A DNA stretch of 60,053 nucleotides, taken from positions 2,652 to 62,704 of the forward strand of contig DJEI01000098.1 in NCBI GenBank assembly GCA_002431865.1. Reading direction: 5' to 3'. The stretch's first letter is position 1; each line of letters starts with the position of its first letter. The notes under the pieces were generated by a model. The model was given only the letters and a program-made list of their open reading frames with translations. It was not told the origin of the DNA and did not search any database. Shown one piece after another: positions 33,877 through 44,052 of this stretch. Source of the stretch: Lachnospiraceae bacterium UBA5902. Its GTDB lineage: Bacteria > Bacillota > Clostridia > Lachnospirales > Lachnospiraceae. Made by a program: the position numbers and the translations under genes.

Positions 33877-35862
33877 CTACCGGTTGATGCAGGCTCTCGT
33901 TGTCTTTCCCGGTGCCGCAGCTCCCTTCGGTACAAGCACAATCTGGATTCCCTCCAGACGTTTCGCGAGACCGCTTGTTCCACTCATCTCACCGTTTTTC
34001 GCCCAGTCTAACCATCCATAACTCTGCACATGTACACGGTAATATACATCATACTGCTGTGCTGCCTGTCCAGTCAGTTCGATCTGAATTGCCTCGAGAC
34101 GCTTGCCAAGTCCGCTCGTTCCACTCACTGTTCCATCAGATACCCAATTCTGCCAGCCAAACGTCTGCACATGTGTCTTGTAACGGACACCACCGTTTAT
34201 ATTTCTTCCAAGGCGGATCTGGATTGCCTCCAGACGCTTTGCCTTTCCACTTGTTCCACTCATCGTGCCATCTGCACGCCAGTTATTCTCCCAGCCAAAC
34301 GTCTGCACGTGCGTTTTGTAATTGATGCTGCCCGGATATGCGGATACAAACGCCTTCGACGTTGCAACACCCGGATTTGCTCCCTTTGGCACGATCACGA
34401 TATTGATCGCCTCCAGACGTTTTGCCAGGCCTTCGGTTCCTGCCATCTCTCCATTCTTGGACCAATCTAACCAACCATACGTCTGTGCATGCACACGATA
34501 ATATACATCGTATTTATCCTTGTTGGCACCGGTCAGTTCAATGCAGATGGCTTCCAGACGTTTTGCCTCTCCCGTCGTTCCACTCATCACACCATTTTCT
34601 TTCCAGTCCTGCCAGCCATAGCTTTGCACATGCGTCTTATAACGGATACCCAGATTACCGTCACCGGATACACGGATTGTAATACCCTCCAGACGCTTCG
34701 CACTTCCGACAGTTCCCGCCATTTTTCCATTGGAAACCTCACTTTCCCAGCCAAATGTCTGCACGTGTGTCTTGTAAGATACCGTGATGTTCGGTGCCAG
34801 GTTCTTTACCTCTGGATTGTTCTCTGCCGTATTTTCCATCCGGCTTCTGTAATGATTCCGGATAAACTGTCCAGCCTTCGTCAGATCATCGACCGTCCAG
34901 CCACTCGTCTTTCCACAACTGCTCTTAATCAGGGCAGAACTCTCATTTTTATTACATAAACTCCAAACGCAGTAGCTGACGTTGCGGTCATCACACCGCT
35001 TCATCCACTCTGCCGCCTTGTTCAGATCCACATTTCCATTTCCACTCGCCTCAGACAGTCCAAACTCGGATACAAATACCGGAAGTCCCTTGTCGATTGC
35101 AGTACCGATCTTCGCCGTCAGCCACTGGTTATGACTGGACTCGGAAGCATAGAAATGAAATGCATACATCAGATTACTGTATCCACGGATTGGATCATCC
35201 GCCGGTTCATAAGTATGTCCCTGATTTCCAAGCTGTGACCATGTCGGTGTACCTACGATAATGATTGCATCTTTATCATATGCGCGGATCGTCTGAATGA
35301 CTTCGGTTGCATAGCTCTTGATATCGGACCAAGGGCAGTTGCTCGGCTCATTGCAGATCTCATAGATGACATTGTCGTAATTCTTATACTTCTGTGCCAT
35401 CTCCTTAAAGAAGCTCTTTGCCTCACTCGTATAATTCTTTGGATTGACATTTAACAGATGCCAGTCAATGATTGCATACATGCCAAGCTCTGTCGCATAC
35501 TGCACACCATCCGTTACTTTCTTCTTCATGCCATTCCGGTCGCTGTAATAACCGCCCTCATCGACATACATCGCAAGACGGATCGCATTTGCGCCCCAGT
35601 CATCGCGCAGCGTCTGATAAGCCGCCTTGTTATTGTACTGGCCAAACCACTGCAGTCCATGTGTACTCACACCATGAATCTGAAACGGCTGTCCGTTCTT
35701 GTCTACCAGTTGTGTTCCTTTCACTGCCAGCTTTCCATGTGTTGAAACTGCTGTTATCACAGCAGCCTCTGCCTCCTTCGCCGGCGTAAGCACCGTCACC
35801 ACACTAAACAGCAGTACGACTGTCATCAGCCATGCGAGAATCTTTCTCTTCGTTTGTTTCAT
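33877..35862 (-). CDS. secreted GH5 beta-glycanase with six ChW repeats
   Basis: 661 residues from the ATG 35860-35862 (GGGAGG 7 bases upstream). Signal peptide at about 1-34 ending in AEAA. Catalytic GH5 domain at about 45-340 with acid/base Glu172 in YEICNEPSN and nucleophile Glu266 in FVSEFGLSE, most like subfamily 2 endoglucanases. Then six ChW repeats in two groups of three (core Y-H-QT/S-GW-G-SGT-KRLEAI), used for cell-surface attachment or substrate contact in clostridia. It cleaves beta-1,4-glucan-type polysaccharide outside the cell. It lies between rsmI and the AI-2E gene. Confidence 0.93.
   Translation of the reverse strand: MKQTKRKILAWLMTVVLLFSVVTVLTPAKEAEAAVITAVSTHGKLAVKGTQLVDKNGQPFQIHGVSTHGLQWFGQYNNKAAYQTLRDDWGANAIRLAMYVDEGGYYSDRNGMKKKVTDGVQYATELGMYAIIDWHLLNVNPKNYTSEAKSFFKEMAQKYKNYDNVIYEICNEPSNCPWSDIKSYATEVIQTIRAYDKDAIIIVGTPTWSQLGNQGHTYEPADDPIRGYSNLMYAFHFYASESSHNQWLTAKIGTAIDKGLPVFVSEFGLSEASGNGNVDLNKAAEWMKRCDDRNVSYCVWSLCNKNESSALIKSSCGKTSGWTVDDLTKAGQFIRNHYRSRMENTAENNPEVKNLAPNITVSYKTHVQTFGWESEVSNGKMAGTVGSAKRLEGITIRVSGDGNLGIRYKTHVQSYGWQDWKENGVMSGTTGEAKRLEAICIELTGANKDKYDVYYRVHAQTYGWLDWSKNGEMAGTEGLAKRLEAINIVIVPKGANPGVATSKAFVSAYPGSINYKTHVQTFGWENNWRADGTMSGTSGKAKRLEAIQIRLGRNINGGVRYKTHVQTFGWQNWVSDGTVSGTSGLGKRLEAIQIELTGQAAQQYDVYYRVHVQSYGWLDWAKNGEMSGTSGLAKRLEGIQIVLVPKGAAAPGKTTRACINR
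33900..34800 (-). repeat. six ChW repeats coding region
   Basis: About 900 bases encode six ~42-residue ChW modules. Modules 3 and 6 share the variant core YYRVHAQ or YYRVHVQ, and modules 1, 2, 4 and 5 share YKTHVQ, so an original three-module block seems to have been duplicated. A related module is encoded at the right edge of the window (59823-60053). Confidence 0.9.
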
Positions 35863-35922
35863 TGCGTTTCCTCCCTTTCCCTTCTCTTTGTAACCCTCGT
35901 TTATCTTCATCCGTAAATCAGG

Positions 35923-36759
35923 TTATATGCTTGCCGCATATACATCCCGCTTGGAGATGCCGCGATCCTTTGCGACCAGCTTCATCGCCTCTTTTTTTTC
36001 GATTCCCTGATCGAGATACATCTGCAGATGTTCCTCAATGCTCATCGCTTCCCATTTTTGCTGTGCTTCCTTCTCGATTGCTTCCCGAGACAAGCCTTCG
36101 AGCACCAAAATACATTCACCTTTTGGCTCTTCCTCCGCATAGAAATCACTCGCTTCCTGCAATGTTGTCTTCCAGAATGTCTCATGCCTCTTCGTAATCT
36201 CCCGACAGACCGTAACCGAACGGTCACCAAACACACCAAGCAATTCCTGCAATGTTTTTTTCAAACGATGTGGTGCTTCATAGACCACCATCGTGCGCGT
36301 CTCCCGTGCCAGCTCTGCAAGCACCGCCTGCCGTTCTTTCTTATCCATCGGCAGAAACGCTTCGAATGCAAATCGTCTGGTTGCCTGCCCGGACGCGATC
36401 AGTGCATTGACCGCCGCACATGCCCCCGGCACCGGAATCACTTTGATTCCTGCCTCATAGCACTGCTTCGTGATTTCCTCACCCGGATCGGAAATTCCCG
36501 GCGTTCCGGCATCCGTGATCACTGCAATATTCATGCCTTCGAGAAGCTTGCTTACAAGTACCTGTGCTTTTTCGTATTTATTATGTTCATGATAGCTAGT
36601 CATCGGCGTTTTGATGTCGAAATGATTGAGCAGCTTGATACTGTTTCTCGTATCCTCCGCCGCGATCAGATCTACCTCTCCAAGCAGCCGCACCGCCCGG
36701 TAGGTCATATCTTCCAGATTGCCGATCGGCGTTGCAATCAAATACAATGTTCCTGCCAT
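35923..36759 (-). CDS. rsmI: 16S rRNA (cytidine1402-2'-O)-methyltransferase
   Basis: 278 residues of the tetrapyrrole-methylase fold. Motifs: LYLIATPIGNLEDMTYRA at the start, LIAAEDTRNS, VITDAGTPGISDPG (AdoMet site) and PVPGACAAVNALIASG. It methylates C1402 in the ribosomal P site together with RsmH. It begins one base after the stop of the tRNA methyltransferase-like gene, in the conserved holB-ricT-trmN-rsmI order. Confidence 0.96.
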   Translation of the reverse strand: MAGTLYLIATPIGNLEDMTYRAVRLLGEVDLIAAEDTRNSIKLLNHFDIKTPMTSYHEHNKYEKAQVLVSKLLEGMNIAVITDAGTPGISDPGEEITKQCYEAGIKVIPVPGACAAVNALIASGQATRRFAFEAFLPMDKKERQAVLAELARETRTMVVYEAPHRLKKTLQELLGVFGDRSVTVCREITKRHETFWKTTLQEASDFYAEEEPKGECILVLEGLSREAIEKEAQQKWEAMSIEEHLQMYLDQGIEKKEAMKLVAKDRGISKRDVYAASI

Positions 36760-37518
36760 TTATCTGTCTCCATAACGTGTCAGCAGATCCTCGGTGTACG
36801 AACCGTCCCTGTTATATACAACAAGTGCCGGTTCCACCTTGAGCATCGTCCGACCGCCTTTATTTCCCTCGATCAAAACCATATTGGGTTCCTTGTCCGC
36901 ATAGGGCTGCACCATACACATGCGCTTCGGCTCGATCCGGTATTCCGACATCAGACGTATGATCTCTGCCAGCCGGAACGGTTTATGTACCATTGCAAAT
37001 GTACCGGCCTCACCAAGCAGATACGCCGCCGCCTTTACCACGTCCGCAAGCTCCATCAATATCTCATGGCGTGCAATATTCTTCGGTGAATTCTCATTCT
37101 CCAGCCCGTGGTTTCCTTTGATATACGGAGGGTTGCTCGTAACTGCAGAAAAGCTTCCCGGCCTGAAAATCTCCCGCACCTGCCGCATATCCCCTTCCAC
37201 GATGGAAATATCTGCTTCAAGCTGGTTCATCCGCACACTGCGTCTCGCCATATCGGCACTGTATGCCTGCACTTCAAGTCCGGTAAAATGTCTGCCCTTG
37301 CCACGCGCCTGCATCAGCATCGGAATGACGCCCGTCCCCGTTCCAAGATCAATCACAGCTCCATTCGGTGCACCGGTCGCAAAATCCGCAAGCAGCACCG
37401 CATCCATACCAAAACAGAACACATCTTTGTTCTGAATGATGTCATAGCCACGACATTGCAGATCATCGATCCGTTCGCCCGGTTTGAGCCACTTCTCTTT
37501 CTCATCCCTAGTCCTCAT
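36760..37518 (-). CDS. TrmN6-like N6-adenine methyltransferase
   Basis: 252 residues, Rossmann-fold methyltransferase. AdoMet motif VIDLGTGTGVIPMLM and the amino-methylation tetrapeptide in TSNPPYIKG identify an adenine-N6 type enzyme. E. coli TrmN6 modifies A37 of tRNA1-Val; the Gram-positive homologue (YabB) sits in the same place before rsmI. It overlaps ricT by 11 bases and rsmI begins directly after it. Confidence 0.9.
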   Translation of the reverse strand: MRTRDEKEKWLKPGERIDDLQCRGYDIIQNKDVFCFGMDAVLLADFATGAPNGAVIDLGTGTGVIPMLMQARGKGRHFTGLEVQAYSADMARRSVRMNQLEADISIVEGDMRQVREIFRPGSFSAVTSNPPYIKGNHGLENENSPKNIARHEILMELADVVKAAAYLLGEAGTFAMVHKPFRLAEIIRLMSEYRIEPKRMCMVQPYADKEPNMVLIEGNKGGRTMLKVEPALVVYNRDGSYTEDLLTRYGDR

Positions 37519-38452
37519 CGAGCTTTGACTTTCCTTCCTTGCGTTCCAGATTCTCCAGTTCCTTCAGTTCTTTCTCGGCCGAACCATCATTACCGCTCTT
37601 CCTGCCATGGCTGCCACCCTTTTGACCGCCTTTTTTCTTCGGCTTGAAACGAAGCTCATCGACCTTGTACTCTTCTATTTCGAATGTATCATCTTCCTGT
37701 GCCACCTTCAGCTTTACCTTCTGTCTAAGTACACTTACAGATGTCACTTCACCCGTTTTGCCGTCAAACGTCTTCACAACATCGCCAACATTCGGGAGTT
37801 TTTTATTTAAATATTGGTAAGTTTCCTGCTCATGCGCCAGGCAGCACATCAGTCTGCCGCACACACCGGAAATCTTCCCCGGATTCAACGACAGATTCTG
37901 TTCTTTTGCCATCTTGATGGAAACCGGTCCAAACTCTGACAGATGTGCATTACAGCAAAGCCGTCTGCCACAGATACCGATGCCGCCGAGTATCTTTGTC
38001 TCATCACGCACACCGACCTGACGCAGCTCAATACGTGTCTTGAATACCGCTGCCAGATCTTTGACCAGCTCACGGAAATCCACTCTGCCATCCGCTGTGA
38101 AATAAAACAATACCTTGCTGTTATCAAACGAATACTCCGCTCCGATCAGCTTCATTTCCAGACCGCGTTTTTCGATCTTCTCCTTGCAGATGACCATTGC
38201 CTTTTTATTTTTCTCCAGATTCTCCGCATGCTTCTTCTCATCCGCCTCGGTTGCGATCCGAATGATCGGCTTTAACTCGCCCTGCAGCTTTGTCTCATCC
38301 ACTTCCCTGCGTCCAAGCACAACCTTTCCAAACTCTATGCCATGCTGTGTCTCCACAATGACATATCTGCCCGGATCAATCTTATAATTGAGAGGATTGA
38401 AAAAATATATCTTTCCATTCTCACGGAAACGAACTCCGATTACTTCTTTCAT
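37508..38452 (-). CDS. ricT: PSP1 C-terminal domain protein RicT (YaaT)
   Basis: 314 residues. The PSP1 C-terminal domain spans about 60-150, and Cys residues in GGIGICGRRLCCNAHL and GVCGRLMCCLAHE are the iron-sulfur ligands described for the RicA-RicF-RicT complex. RicT affects RNase Y-dependent mRNA processing in Bacillus. The last 40 residues are a Lys/Glu-rich tail. It overlaps holB by 4 bases (ATGA). Confidence 0.93.
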   Translation of the reverse strand: MKEVIGVRFRENGKIYFFNPLNYKIDPGRYVIVETQHGIEFGKVVLGRREVDETKLQGELKPIIRIATEADEKKHAENLEKNKKAMVICKEKIEKRGLEMKLIGAEYSFDNSKVLFYFTADGRVDFRELVKDLAAVFKTRIELRQVGVRDETKILGGIGICGRRLCCNAHLSEFGPVSIKMAKEQNLSLNPGKISGVCGRLMCCLAHEQETYQYLNKKLPNVGDVVKTFDGKTGEVTSVSVLRQKVKLKVAQEDDTFEIEEYKVDELRFKPKKKGGQKGGSHGRKSGNDGSAEKELKELENLERKEGKSKLDED

Positions 38453-39450
38453 TCTTCAGCCGATGCCTCCTCTTTTAAAGTCAGAAGCAACAGTTCAATT
38501 GTCACTTCAAAATTCGCATTAGCAAGCAGTCTCTGCTCTGCCTTTGCAATCGCATCGATCTTGTCCTCGATGCTTTTAAATGTCAGCTTTCCAGCCTGTT
38601 TTTTCAATGTGGAAAACTCGTTTTTAAACAGGATTTTATCGACATTTCCGGTTACCTTCAGCATCATGGCATCCCGGTACCACATCATCATCAAATCCAT
38701 GTAATCATTCATAGACAGCTTAAACTGCTCGATATCCTTGACCGCTTTTCCAAGCGTCTCCACGTCCATCTCATCGATATGCGCCAGCACTCCAACAACT
38801 GAATCCACGATTTCTGCATACTCGTCATTTCCCGCAAGCTTGATTGCCTTTCCAAGATTTCCCTGTGCAAAATCGAGACAGAAATACGCTTTTTCTTTCG
38901 TCAGTCCCATCACATTCGTAAGATATGCCAGCACATCCCGCTCGCGGATCGGCTTCGTCTGCAGCTTCAGACAACGGGATTTCACCGTTTCCAACAGCTT
39001 GTCGAGATTTGTCGTAAGCAGCAGGATTACCGCATACGCCGGTGGCTCCTCAATCGTCTTCAACATGGCATTTTGTGCCTGTACGTTCAAAAGCTCCGCA
39101 TCTGGGATAATGTAAATCTTGTACTTTCCTTTATACGGCTTGATATCAATTGTATTTATGAGCTGGTCACGAACCTCATCCACCGAAATCAGATTCGGTT
39201 TCTCATGCGTTACCGTGATGATATCCGGATAGTTTCCGGTTGAAACCTGCAGGCAGGACTGACAGGTTCCGCAGGCTTCTGTACCACCTGTCTCACACTC
39301 CAGTGTCTCCGCAAATGCATAGGCAAGCGCTTTTTTACCGCTGCCGGCATCTCCGCTTATAATATACGCATGCGCAACATTTCCCGTTTCGATGCTGCTC
39401 TTAAAATGTGCAATTATGTCCTCGTGGCCCACTATTCCTTTAAATCCCAT
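38449..39450 (-). CDS. holB: DNA polymerase III subunit delta'
   Basis: 333 residues, clamp-loader AAA protein. P-loop-like segment SGDAGSGKKALAYA, zinc module with CETGGTEACGTCQSC, then YIIPDAELL and the SRCLKLQ sensor. It is part of the DnaX complex with the gamma/tau subunit encoded at 14654-16303. The next gene upstream, yaaR-like, ends 28 bases before it. Confidence 0.94.
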   Translation of the reverse strand: MGFKGIVGHEDIIAHFKSSIETGNVAHAYIISGDAGSGKKALAYAFAETLECETGGTEACGTCQSCLQVSTGNYPDIITVTHEKPNLISVDEVRDQLINTIDIKPYKGKYKIYIIPDAELLNVQAQNAMLKTIEEPPAYAVILLLTTNLDKLLETVKSRCLKLQTKPIRERDVLAYLTNVMGLTKEKAYFCLDFAQGNLGKAIKLAGNDEYAEIVDSVVGVLAHIDEMDVETLGKAVKDIEQFKLSMNDYMDLMMMWYRDAMMLKVTGNVDKILFKNEFSTLKKQAGKLTFKSIEDKIDAIAKAEQRLLANANFEVTIELLLLTLKEEASAEE

Positions 39451-39478
39451 AGCGTTCCCTCACTTTCTTTTTATTCGT

Positions 39479-39925
39479 TTATGTCGATATATCGATCAGC
39501 AATCCGCGGATATCGTCAATCTTGCCGAGGATCGCGAGATGATCTTTCTCTTCCTTCATCAGTTCCTGTGCCAGATCGTCGAGGTTTTTATCCACCTGCC
39601 GGATAATACCGTACACCCGGTGTCTGCCGCGGCGATCCAGGAAATTTTCTCTTGAAAACTCATGTGCATTTGCTGCAACCTCATTCATAAATTCCTTGAT
39701 GGAGGTGCGGTATTTCTTCATATCCTTGATATCCATGTGCCTGGCAATCTTCTCGCCCTGCTCCTCGATATCCTTCATCAGTCCGGTCAGTTTTTCCTTC
39801 AGATCGGCTTTATCTATGTTGCGGATGAGAGTAAACTTGAACTCTTCGTCCGTCGCCTTCTGGCTTTGGGGGGCTTCCATCTGCGTCAACTGCTGTAATT
39901 GGCTGATCTTAACATTGTTATCCAC
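39479..39925 (-). CDS. YaaR family (DUF327) protein
   Basis: 148 residues, wholly helical, no signal peptide. Matches the DUF327/YaaR family found between tmk and holB in Bacillus (segments [39 protein letters not shown]). Function is not established. It is separated from tmk by 164 bases. Confidence 0.88.
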   Translation of the reverse strand: MDNNVKISQLQQLTQMEAPQSQKATDEEFKFTLIRNIDKADLKEKLTGLMKDIEEQGEKIARHMDIKDMKKYRTSIKEFMNEVAANAHEFSRENFLDRRGRHRVYGIIRQVDKNLDDLAQELMKEEKDHLAILGKIDDIRGLLIDIST

Positions 39926-39963
39926 TTACTCTCCTCTTTCCTGTAATATTCCTTGACAGAGTG

Positions 39964-40014
39964 ATTCCGAATGATGCTTCCGGTTGCTTCCACGCATATA
40001 TCATCATTCGAATA
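39964..40014. repeat. inverted repeat between tmk and yaaR
   Basis: ATTCCGAATGATG (from 39965) and CATCATTCGAAT (40003-40014) are complementary over 12 pairs with one bulged base and a loop of 25 bases. There is no U run on either side, so it is not a typical terminator; an operator or mRNA stability element is possible. Confidence 0.5.
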
Positions 40015-40089
40015 TAATGTATTCTTCATGATTGATATATGTGTGGGAACAACCTATTACCACCATTCAGAATCTCTCTGTCAGATATC

Positions 40090-40719
40090 TCACCTTGCAG
40101 CAAGCAATCTCTCTACTTTGTCCACGATTGCTGCGTGAATTGTATCAATGTCCTGTGCCGCGTCGATTGTCACGATGCGTTCCGGGGCAAGTGCCGCCAG
40201 GTCACGGTAGCCCTGCGCCACCTTTTCATGAAAAGCGGTGGACTGTGCCTCCATCCGGTCTAACTCTGCGCGTGATTTTGCACGGGCAAGTCCGACTTCC
40301 GCCGGCAGATCCAGATGAATCGTCAGATCCGGCCAGATTTCCTGCATCGCGAATCCATTTAACTCATAAATCTTCTCGACGCCAAGTCCGCGTGCCATCC
40401 CCTGATAGACGGCAGAAGAATCCACGAATCGGTCACTGATCACTGCTTTTCCCGCGTCCAGTGCCGGTTTGATCACCTGCGCCACAAGCTGTGCGCGTGC
40501 CGCTGCATAAAGCAATGCCTCCGTATGATCATCCATCTCCGCATATTCCCGGTTCAGAAGAATCCCGCGGATTGCTTCACTGATCACCGTTCCACCCGGT
40601 TCTCTCGTCACAACAACTTCCTCATAGCCGTGCTGCATCAAATGCTCTTTCAATTTCAAAATCTGCGTTGTCTTACCGGAACCATCCGGTCCCTCCATCG
40701 TCAGAAAAATTCCTTTCAT
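40090..40719 (-). CDS. tmk: thymidylate kinase
   Basis: 209 residues. P-loop MEGPDGSGKTTQ at the start, DR(Y/F) motif in ISDRFVDSS, LID region with RAKSRAELDRME. It phosphorylates dTMP to dTDP in the cytoplasm. It heads the conserved tmk-yaaR-holB-ricT gene series and is divergent from the DUF1858 gene. Confidence 0.96.
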   Translation of the reverse strand: MKGIFLTMEGPDGSGKTTQILKLKEHLMQHGYEEVVVTREPGGTVISEAIRGILLNREYAEMDDHTEALLYAAARAQLVAQVIKPALDAGKAVISDRFVDSSAVYQGMARGLGVEKIYELNGFAMQEIWPDLTIHLDLPAEVGLARAKSRAELDRMEAQSTAFHEKVAQGYRDLAALAPERIVTIDAAQDIDTIHAAIVDKVERLLAAR

Positions 40720-40862
40720 TTGTCCTACCTTTTCCTTTGCATAGCTATTTATACTATACCATTATTAGAAGGATTTTACCATAGATTTTTTCTTTATTAT
40801 ATGTTATACTTAGTTGTGTTTTGCGAAAAGAGCGAAACAGAAGAATAAGGAGGTCTTATATT

Positions 40863-41081
40863 ATGGCAAAACAGATTGATAAATCTATGTTAATTCACGA
40901 GATTATCGAGGTTGATCCAGGCAATGCCGCTATCCTTATGGCAGCCGGCATGCACTGTGTCGGATGTCCTTCCGCAGCTATGGAAAGCCTTGAAGAAGCA
41001 TGCATGGTTCATGGCATGGATTGTGATGAAGTCATTGCTGACATCAACGCATACCTTGCCAAGAAAGAGGCAAATGCATAA
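40863..41081 (+). CDS. DUF1858 domain protein (hybrid-cluster-associated disulfide type)
   Basis: 72 residues, start at ATG 40863 with AAGGAGG 9 bases upstream. Entirely a DUF1858 domain: [15 protein letters not shown], the Cys pair CVGC in [19 protein letters not shown], and VIADINAYL. Such domains occur alone or fused to hybrid-cluster and redox enzymes and are thought to handle thiols or metals. A possible -10 TATACT is at 40805-40810 with no convincing -35. Confidence 0.88.
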   Translation: MAKQIDKSMLIHEIIEVDPGNAAILMAAGMHCVGCPSAAMESLEEACMVHGMDCDEVIADINAYLAKKEANA

Positions 41082-41141
41082 ATAACATGCGCGGCAAGTG
41101 GGGAACCGCCTGCCGCAACATATTTTAAAGGAGGTAATTTT

Positions 41142-41996
41142 ATGTCCTACAACAATGATTATAACAACGGCTATAGCAATGGTTATAATAATGGATCCAA
41201 CAATGGTTATAATAATTACAATAACCAGTACAATCATCAGGATAACAACCAGTATAACTATCAATACAATAACCAGTATCAGTACAACAATGCAGGATAT
41301 GATTACAACAATGGCTATAACAACGGCTACAATGCAGGATATGGCTCATCCGCAAAGATCATTTCCAGTGAGATGTACAACCTGATCATCGGCGGCGTAT
41401 TGTTGTATGGTTTCATCATCAACGCGGTCATGACTGCCGTCTTCGGTGATTCCATTGTCAGCTTTGTGGCGGCAAATCCAGTTGTTTTTTATATCGGTTA
41501 CTTCATTCTCGCCATCGCTGGTACATTTATGATCCGTAAATCCGACAATCCGGTTGTCAGCTTCATCGGCTATAATCTGATGGTTGTTCCAATTGGTATG
41601 GTTATCGCTTTTTCGGTGACTATATACACGCATATCGGCTACTCAATGACGGTCGCAGCTGCATTTGGAATAACAGCCGCGGTAACCCTTGTGATGATGA
41701 TAATTTCTTCCATCTACCCAAATTTCTTTTTAAGCATGGGAAGAACACTTGGAATCACTTTACTTATAACCATCGTGGTTGAAGTAATCATGCTTTTAGT
41801 TGGTGCAAGCCTTGGAATCATTGATTACATCGTTGTCGCAATCTTCTGTCTGTATGTCGGCTATGACTGGGCAAAGGCAAATGCGATCGAGAAAACAGCA
41901 GATAACGCGATTGATTCCGCTTCCGAGCTGTATTTGGACATTGTAAACCTGTTCCTGCGTATCATGAAGATCTTAGCACGCGCGAACAGAAATTAA
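41142..41996 (+). CDS. Bax inhibitor-1 family membrane protein with Asn/Tyr/Gly-rich N terminus
   Basis: 284 residues. Residues 1-68 are almost only Asn, Tyr, Gly and Gln in short repeats (NNGYNNGY, NNQYNYQYNNQY), a prion-like low-complexity tail. Residues 78-270 hold seven hydrophobic segments with the BI-1 family order (YNLIIGGVLLYGFIINAVM at the start, FCLYVGYDWAKA near the end, where the conserved Asp lies). BI-1 proteins are pH-sensitive calcium leak channels in known cases. AAAGGAGG is 7 bases upstream. No second copy is seen. Confidence 0.85.
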   Translation: MSYNNDYNNGYSNGYNNGSNNGYNNYNNQYNHQDNNQYNYQYNNQYQYNNAGYDYNNGYNNGYNAGYGSSAKIISSEMYNLIIGGVLLYGFIINAVMTAVFGDSIVSFVAANPVVFYIGYFILAIAGTFMIRKSDNPVVSFIGYNLMVVPIGMVIAFSVTIYTHIGYSMTVAAAFGITAAVTLVMMIISSIYPNFFLSMGRTLGITLLITIVVEVIMLLVGASLGIIDYIVVAIFCLYVGYDWAKANAIEKTADNAIDSASELYLDIVNLFLRIMKILARANRN

Positions 41997-42030
41997 TCAT
42001 AAGAAACTTATTTAGAGGAGAGCATTGAAC

Positions 42031-44022
42031 ATGAGTAGTGCAATTGACACAAAATCCGTAAATTCCATTCGTGTGCTTGCTGCAGACGCCATCCAGAAGG
42101 CAAACTCCGGTCATCCGGGACTTCCACTTGGTTCTGCTCCGATGGCATATGAGCTGTGGGCAAACCACATGAACCACAACCCGAAGGATCCAAAATGGGA
42201 AAACCGCGACCGTTTCATTCTGTCTGGTGGACATGGCTCCGCCCTGTTATATTCCCTGCTTCACTTCTTTGGGTACGGTATTACAATTGAGGATATGAAA
42301 AACTTCCGTCAGCTTGGTTCCAAGACGCCTGGACATCCGGAATATGGTCACACGGTTGGTGTGGAAGCCACAACCGGTCCACTCGGCGCCGGTATGGCAA
42401 TGGCAGTTGGTATGGCAATGGCAGAAAAGCATCTTGCCGCAACCTTCAACAAAGAGAACTTCCCAGTTGTTGACCACTATACTTATGTACTTGGTGGCGA
42501 CGGCTGTATGATGGAAGGTATCAGCTACGAGGCATTCTCTCTCGCAGGTACACTTGGTCTGGAGAAACTGATCGTATTATATGATTCCAACAACATTTCA
42601 ATCGAAGGTGACACAAACATCGCGTTCCGCGAAAATGTAAGGCAGCGTTTCGAATCCTTCGGTTTCCACACACAGCTTGTAGAGGATGGAAATGACTTAG
42701 ATGCCATCGGCAAGGCAATCGAAGCAGCCAAGGCAGAAAAAAGCAGACCTTCCATGATCGAGATCAAGACGAAGATCGGTGCCGGCTGTCCTGCCAAGGA
42801 AGGAAAAGCAAGCGCACACGGCGAGCCACTGGGTGTCGAGAACGTTGCCGCACTCCGTGCAAACCTTGGCATTGCAGACAACGGTCCATTTGTTTTAGAT
42901 CAGGATGTCTACGATCATTTCGCCAAGCTTGCTGAAGAGAAGGCAACTGTCGAGGATGCATGGAATGCATTATTTGCAGACTACTGCAAGACATATCCAG
43001 AGATGAAAAAATTGTGGCATACCTACCACGACACGGACAATGCAAAATGTCTCTATGACTTAGACGAGTTCTGGAATTCCTTCGACAAGCCGGAAGCAAC
43101 CAGAAATGTATCCGGAAAGCTTTTGAATATTATTAACAATGTTGTTCCTAACATGTTTGGTGGTGCCGCAGACCTTGCGCCATCTACCAAGACAAACATG
43201 AAGGATGCCGGTGATTTCTCCAAAGAAAATCCGCTTGGCAAGAACATTCACTTCGGTATCCGTGAGATTGCGATGGCAGCAATCGGAAATGGTATCGCCC
43301 TGCACGGCGGTTTACGTCCATTCGTCTCTACATTCTTCGTATTCAGCGATTATGTAAAGCCAATGGCAAGACTTTCCGCTCTGATGGGTGTTCCTCTTAC
43401 TTATGTATTGACGCATGACAGTATCGGTGTTGGCGAGGATGGCCCAACACACGAGCCAATCGAGCAGCTTGCTATGCTCCGCGCTATGCCGAACTTCTAT
43501 GTATATCGTCCAGCAGATGCAACGGAATGTGCAGCCGCATGGTACTTCGCTACAAATAAGAAGGATGCACCTACTGCGCTGGTTCTCTCCAGACAGAATC
43601 TGCCACAGTTAGATGGCAGCAGCCAGGAAGCATTGAAGGGTGGCTACATCTTAAAGGATTCTGTGAAGGATACACCAGATGCCATCATCATCGCGACCGG
43701 TTCCGAAGTTTCTCTTGCTGTCGAAGCAAAGAAAGAGCTTGCATCCGAGAACATTGATGTACGCGTGGTCAGCATGCCATGTATGGATCTGTTCGAGGAT
43801 CAGCCAGATGAGTATAAGGATGCCGTTCTTCCTAAGAACGTAACAGCCAGAGTTGGTGTTGAAGCACTTTCCGAGTTCGGATGGGGCAAATACATCGGTA
43901 TCAATGGCGAGTTTGTAGGAATGAGATCGTTTGGTGCTTCTGCGCCAGGCAGCCAGCTTTTCGAGCATTTCGGCATCACAAAGGATGCAGTTGTTGCAGC
44001 CGTAAAAAAAACATTGAACTAA
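42031..44022 (+). CDS. tkt: transketolase
   Basis: 663 residues from ATG 42031 (GAGGAG 10 bases upstream; a TTG at 42025 is 4 bases from it). Thiamine-diphosphate motif [14 protein letters not shown] with [11 protein letters not shown]-terminal His ligands ([17 protein letters not shown]), pyrimidine domain with [16 protein letters not shown]. Full-length bacterial form. Links the pentose phosphate pathway with glycolysis. Ends at a bidirectional terminator shared with mecA. Confidence 0.96.
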   Translation: MSSAIDTKSVNSIRVLAADAIQKANSGHPGLPLGSAPMAYELWANHMNHNPKDPKWENRDRFILSGGHGSALLYSLLHFFGYGITIEDMKNFRQLGSKTPGHPEYGHTVGVEATTGPLGAGMAMAVGMAMAEKHLAATFNKENFPVVDHYTYVLGGDGCMMEGISYEAFSLAGTLGLEKLIVLYDSNNISIEGDTNIAFRENVRQRFESFGFHTQLVEDGNDLDAIGKAIEAAKAEKSRPSMIEIKTKIGAGCPAKEGKASAHGEPLGVENVAALRANLGIADNGPFVLDQDVYDHFAKLAEEKATVEDAWNALFADYCKTYPEMKKLWHTYHDTDNAKCLYDLDEFWNSFDKPEATRNVSGKLLNIINNVVPNMFGGAADLAPSTKTNMKDAGDFSKENPLGKNIHFGIREIAMAAIGNGIALHGGLRPFVSTFFVFSDYVKPMARLSALMGVPLTYVLTHDSIGVGEDGPTHEPIEQLAMLRAMPNFYVYRPADATECAAAWYFATNKKDAPTALVLSRQNLPQLDGSSQEALKGGYILKDSVKDTPDAIIIATGSEVSLAVEAKKELASENIDVRVVSMPCMDLFEDQPDEYKDAVLPKNVTARVGVEALSEFGWGKYIGINGEFVGMRSFGASAPGSQLFEHFGITKDAVVAAVKKTLN

Positions 44023-44052
44023 TAAAATTGAAAAATCGATTTATGCTTATAA

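Noticed and set aside
33900..34800. CRISPR-like spaced repeats
   Set aside because: The regular repeats are in frame and encode ChW modules of the glycanase.
36028..37089. 353-codon plus-strand open frame
   Set aside because: It lies opposite rsmI and the TrmN6-like gene, whose products have clear motifs; the translation is Cys/His/Arg-rich without any domain, typical of an antisense frame.
39964..40014. terminator after tmk
   Set aside because: The inverted repeat has a long loop and no U tract on the minus strand; listed as an unexplained repeat.
41142..41345. non-coding tandem repeat or origin-like iterons
   Set aside because: The AAC/TAT/GGC-rich tract stays in frame with the BI-1 core and follows a strong ribosome site, so it is coding.
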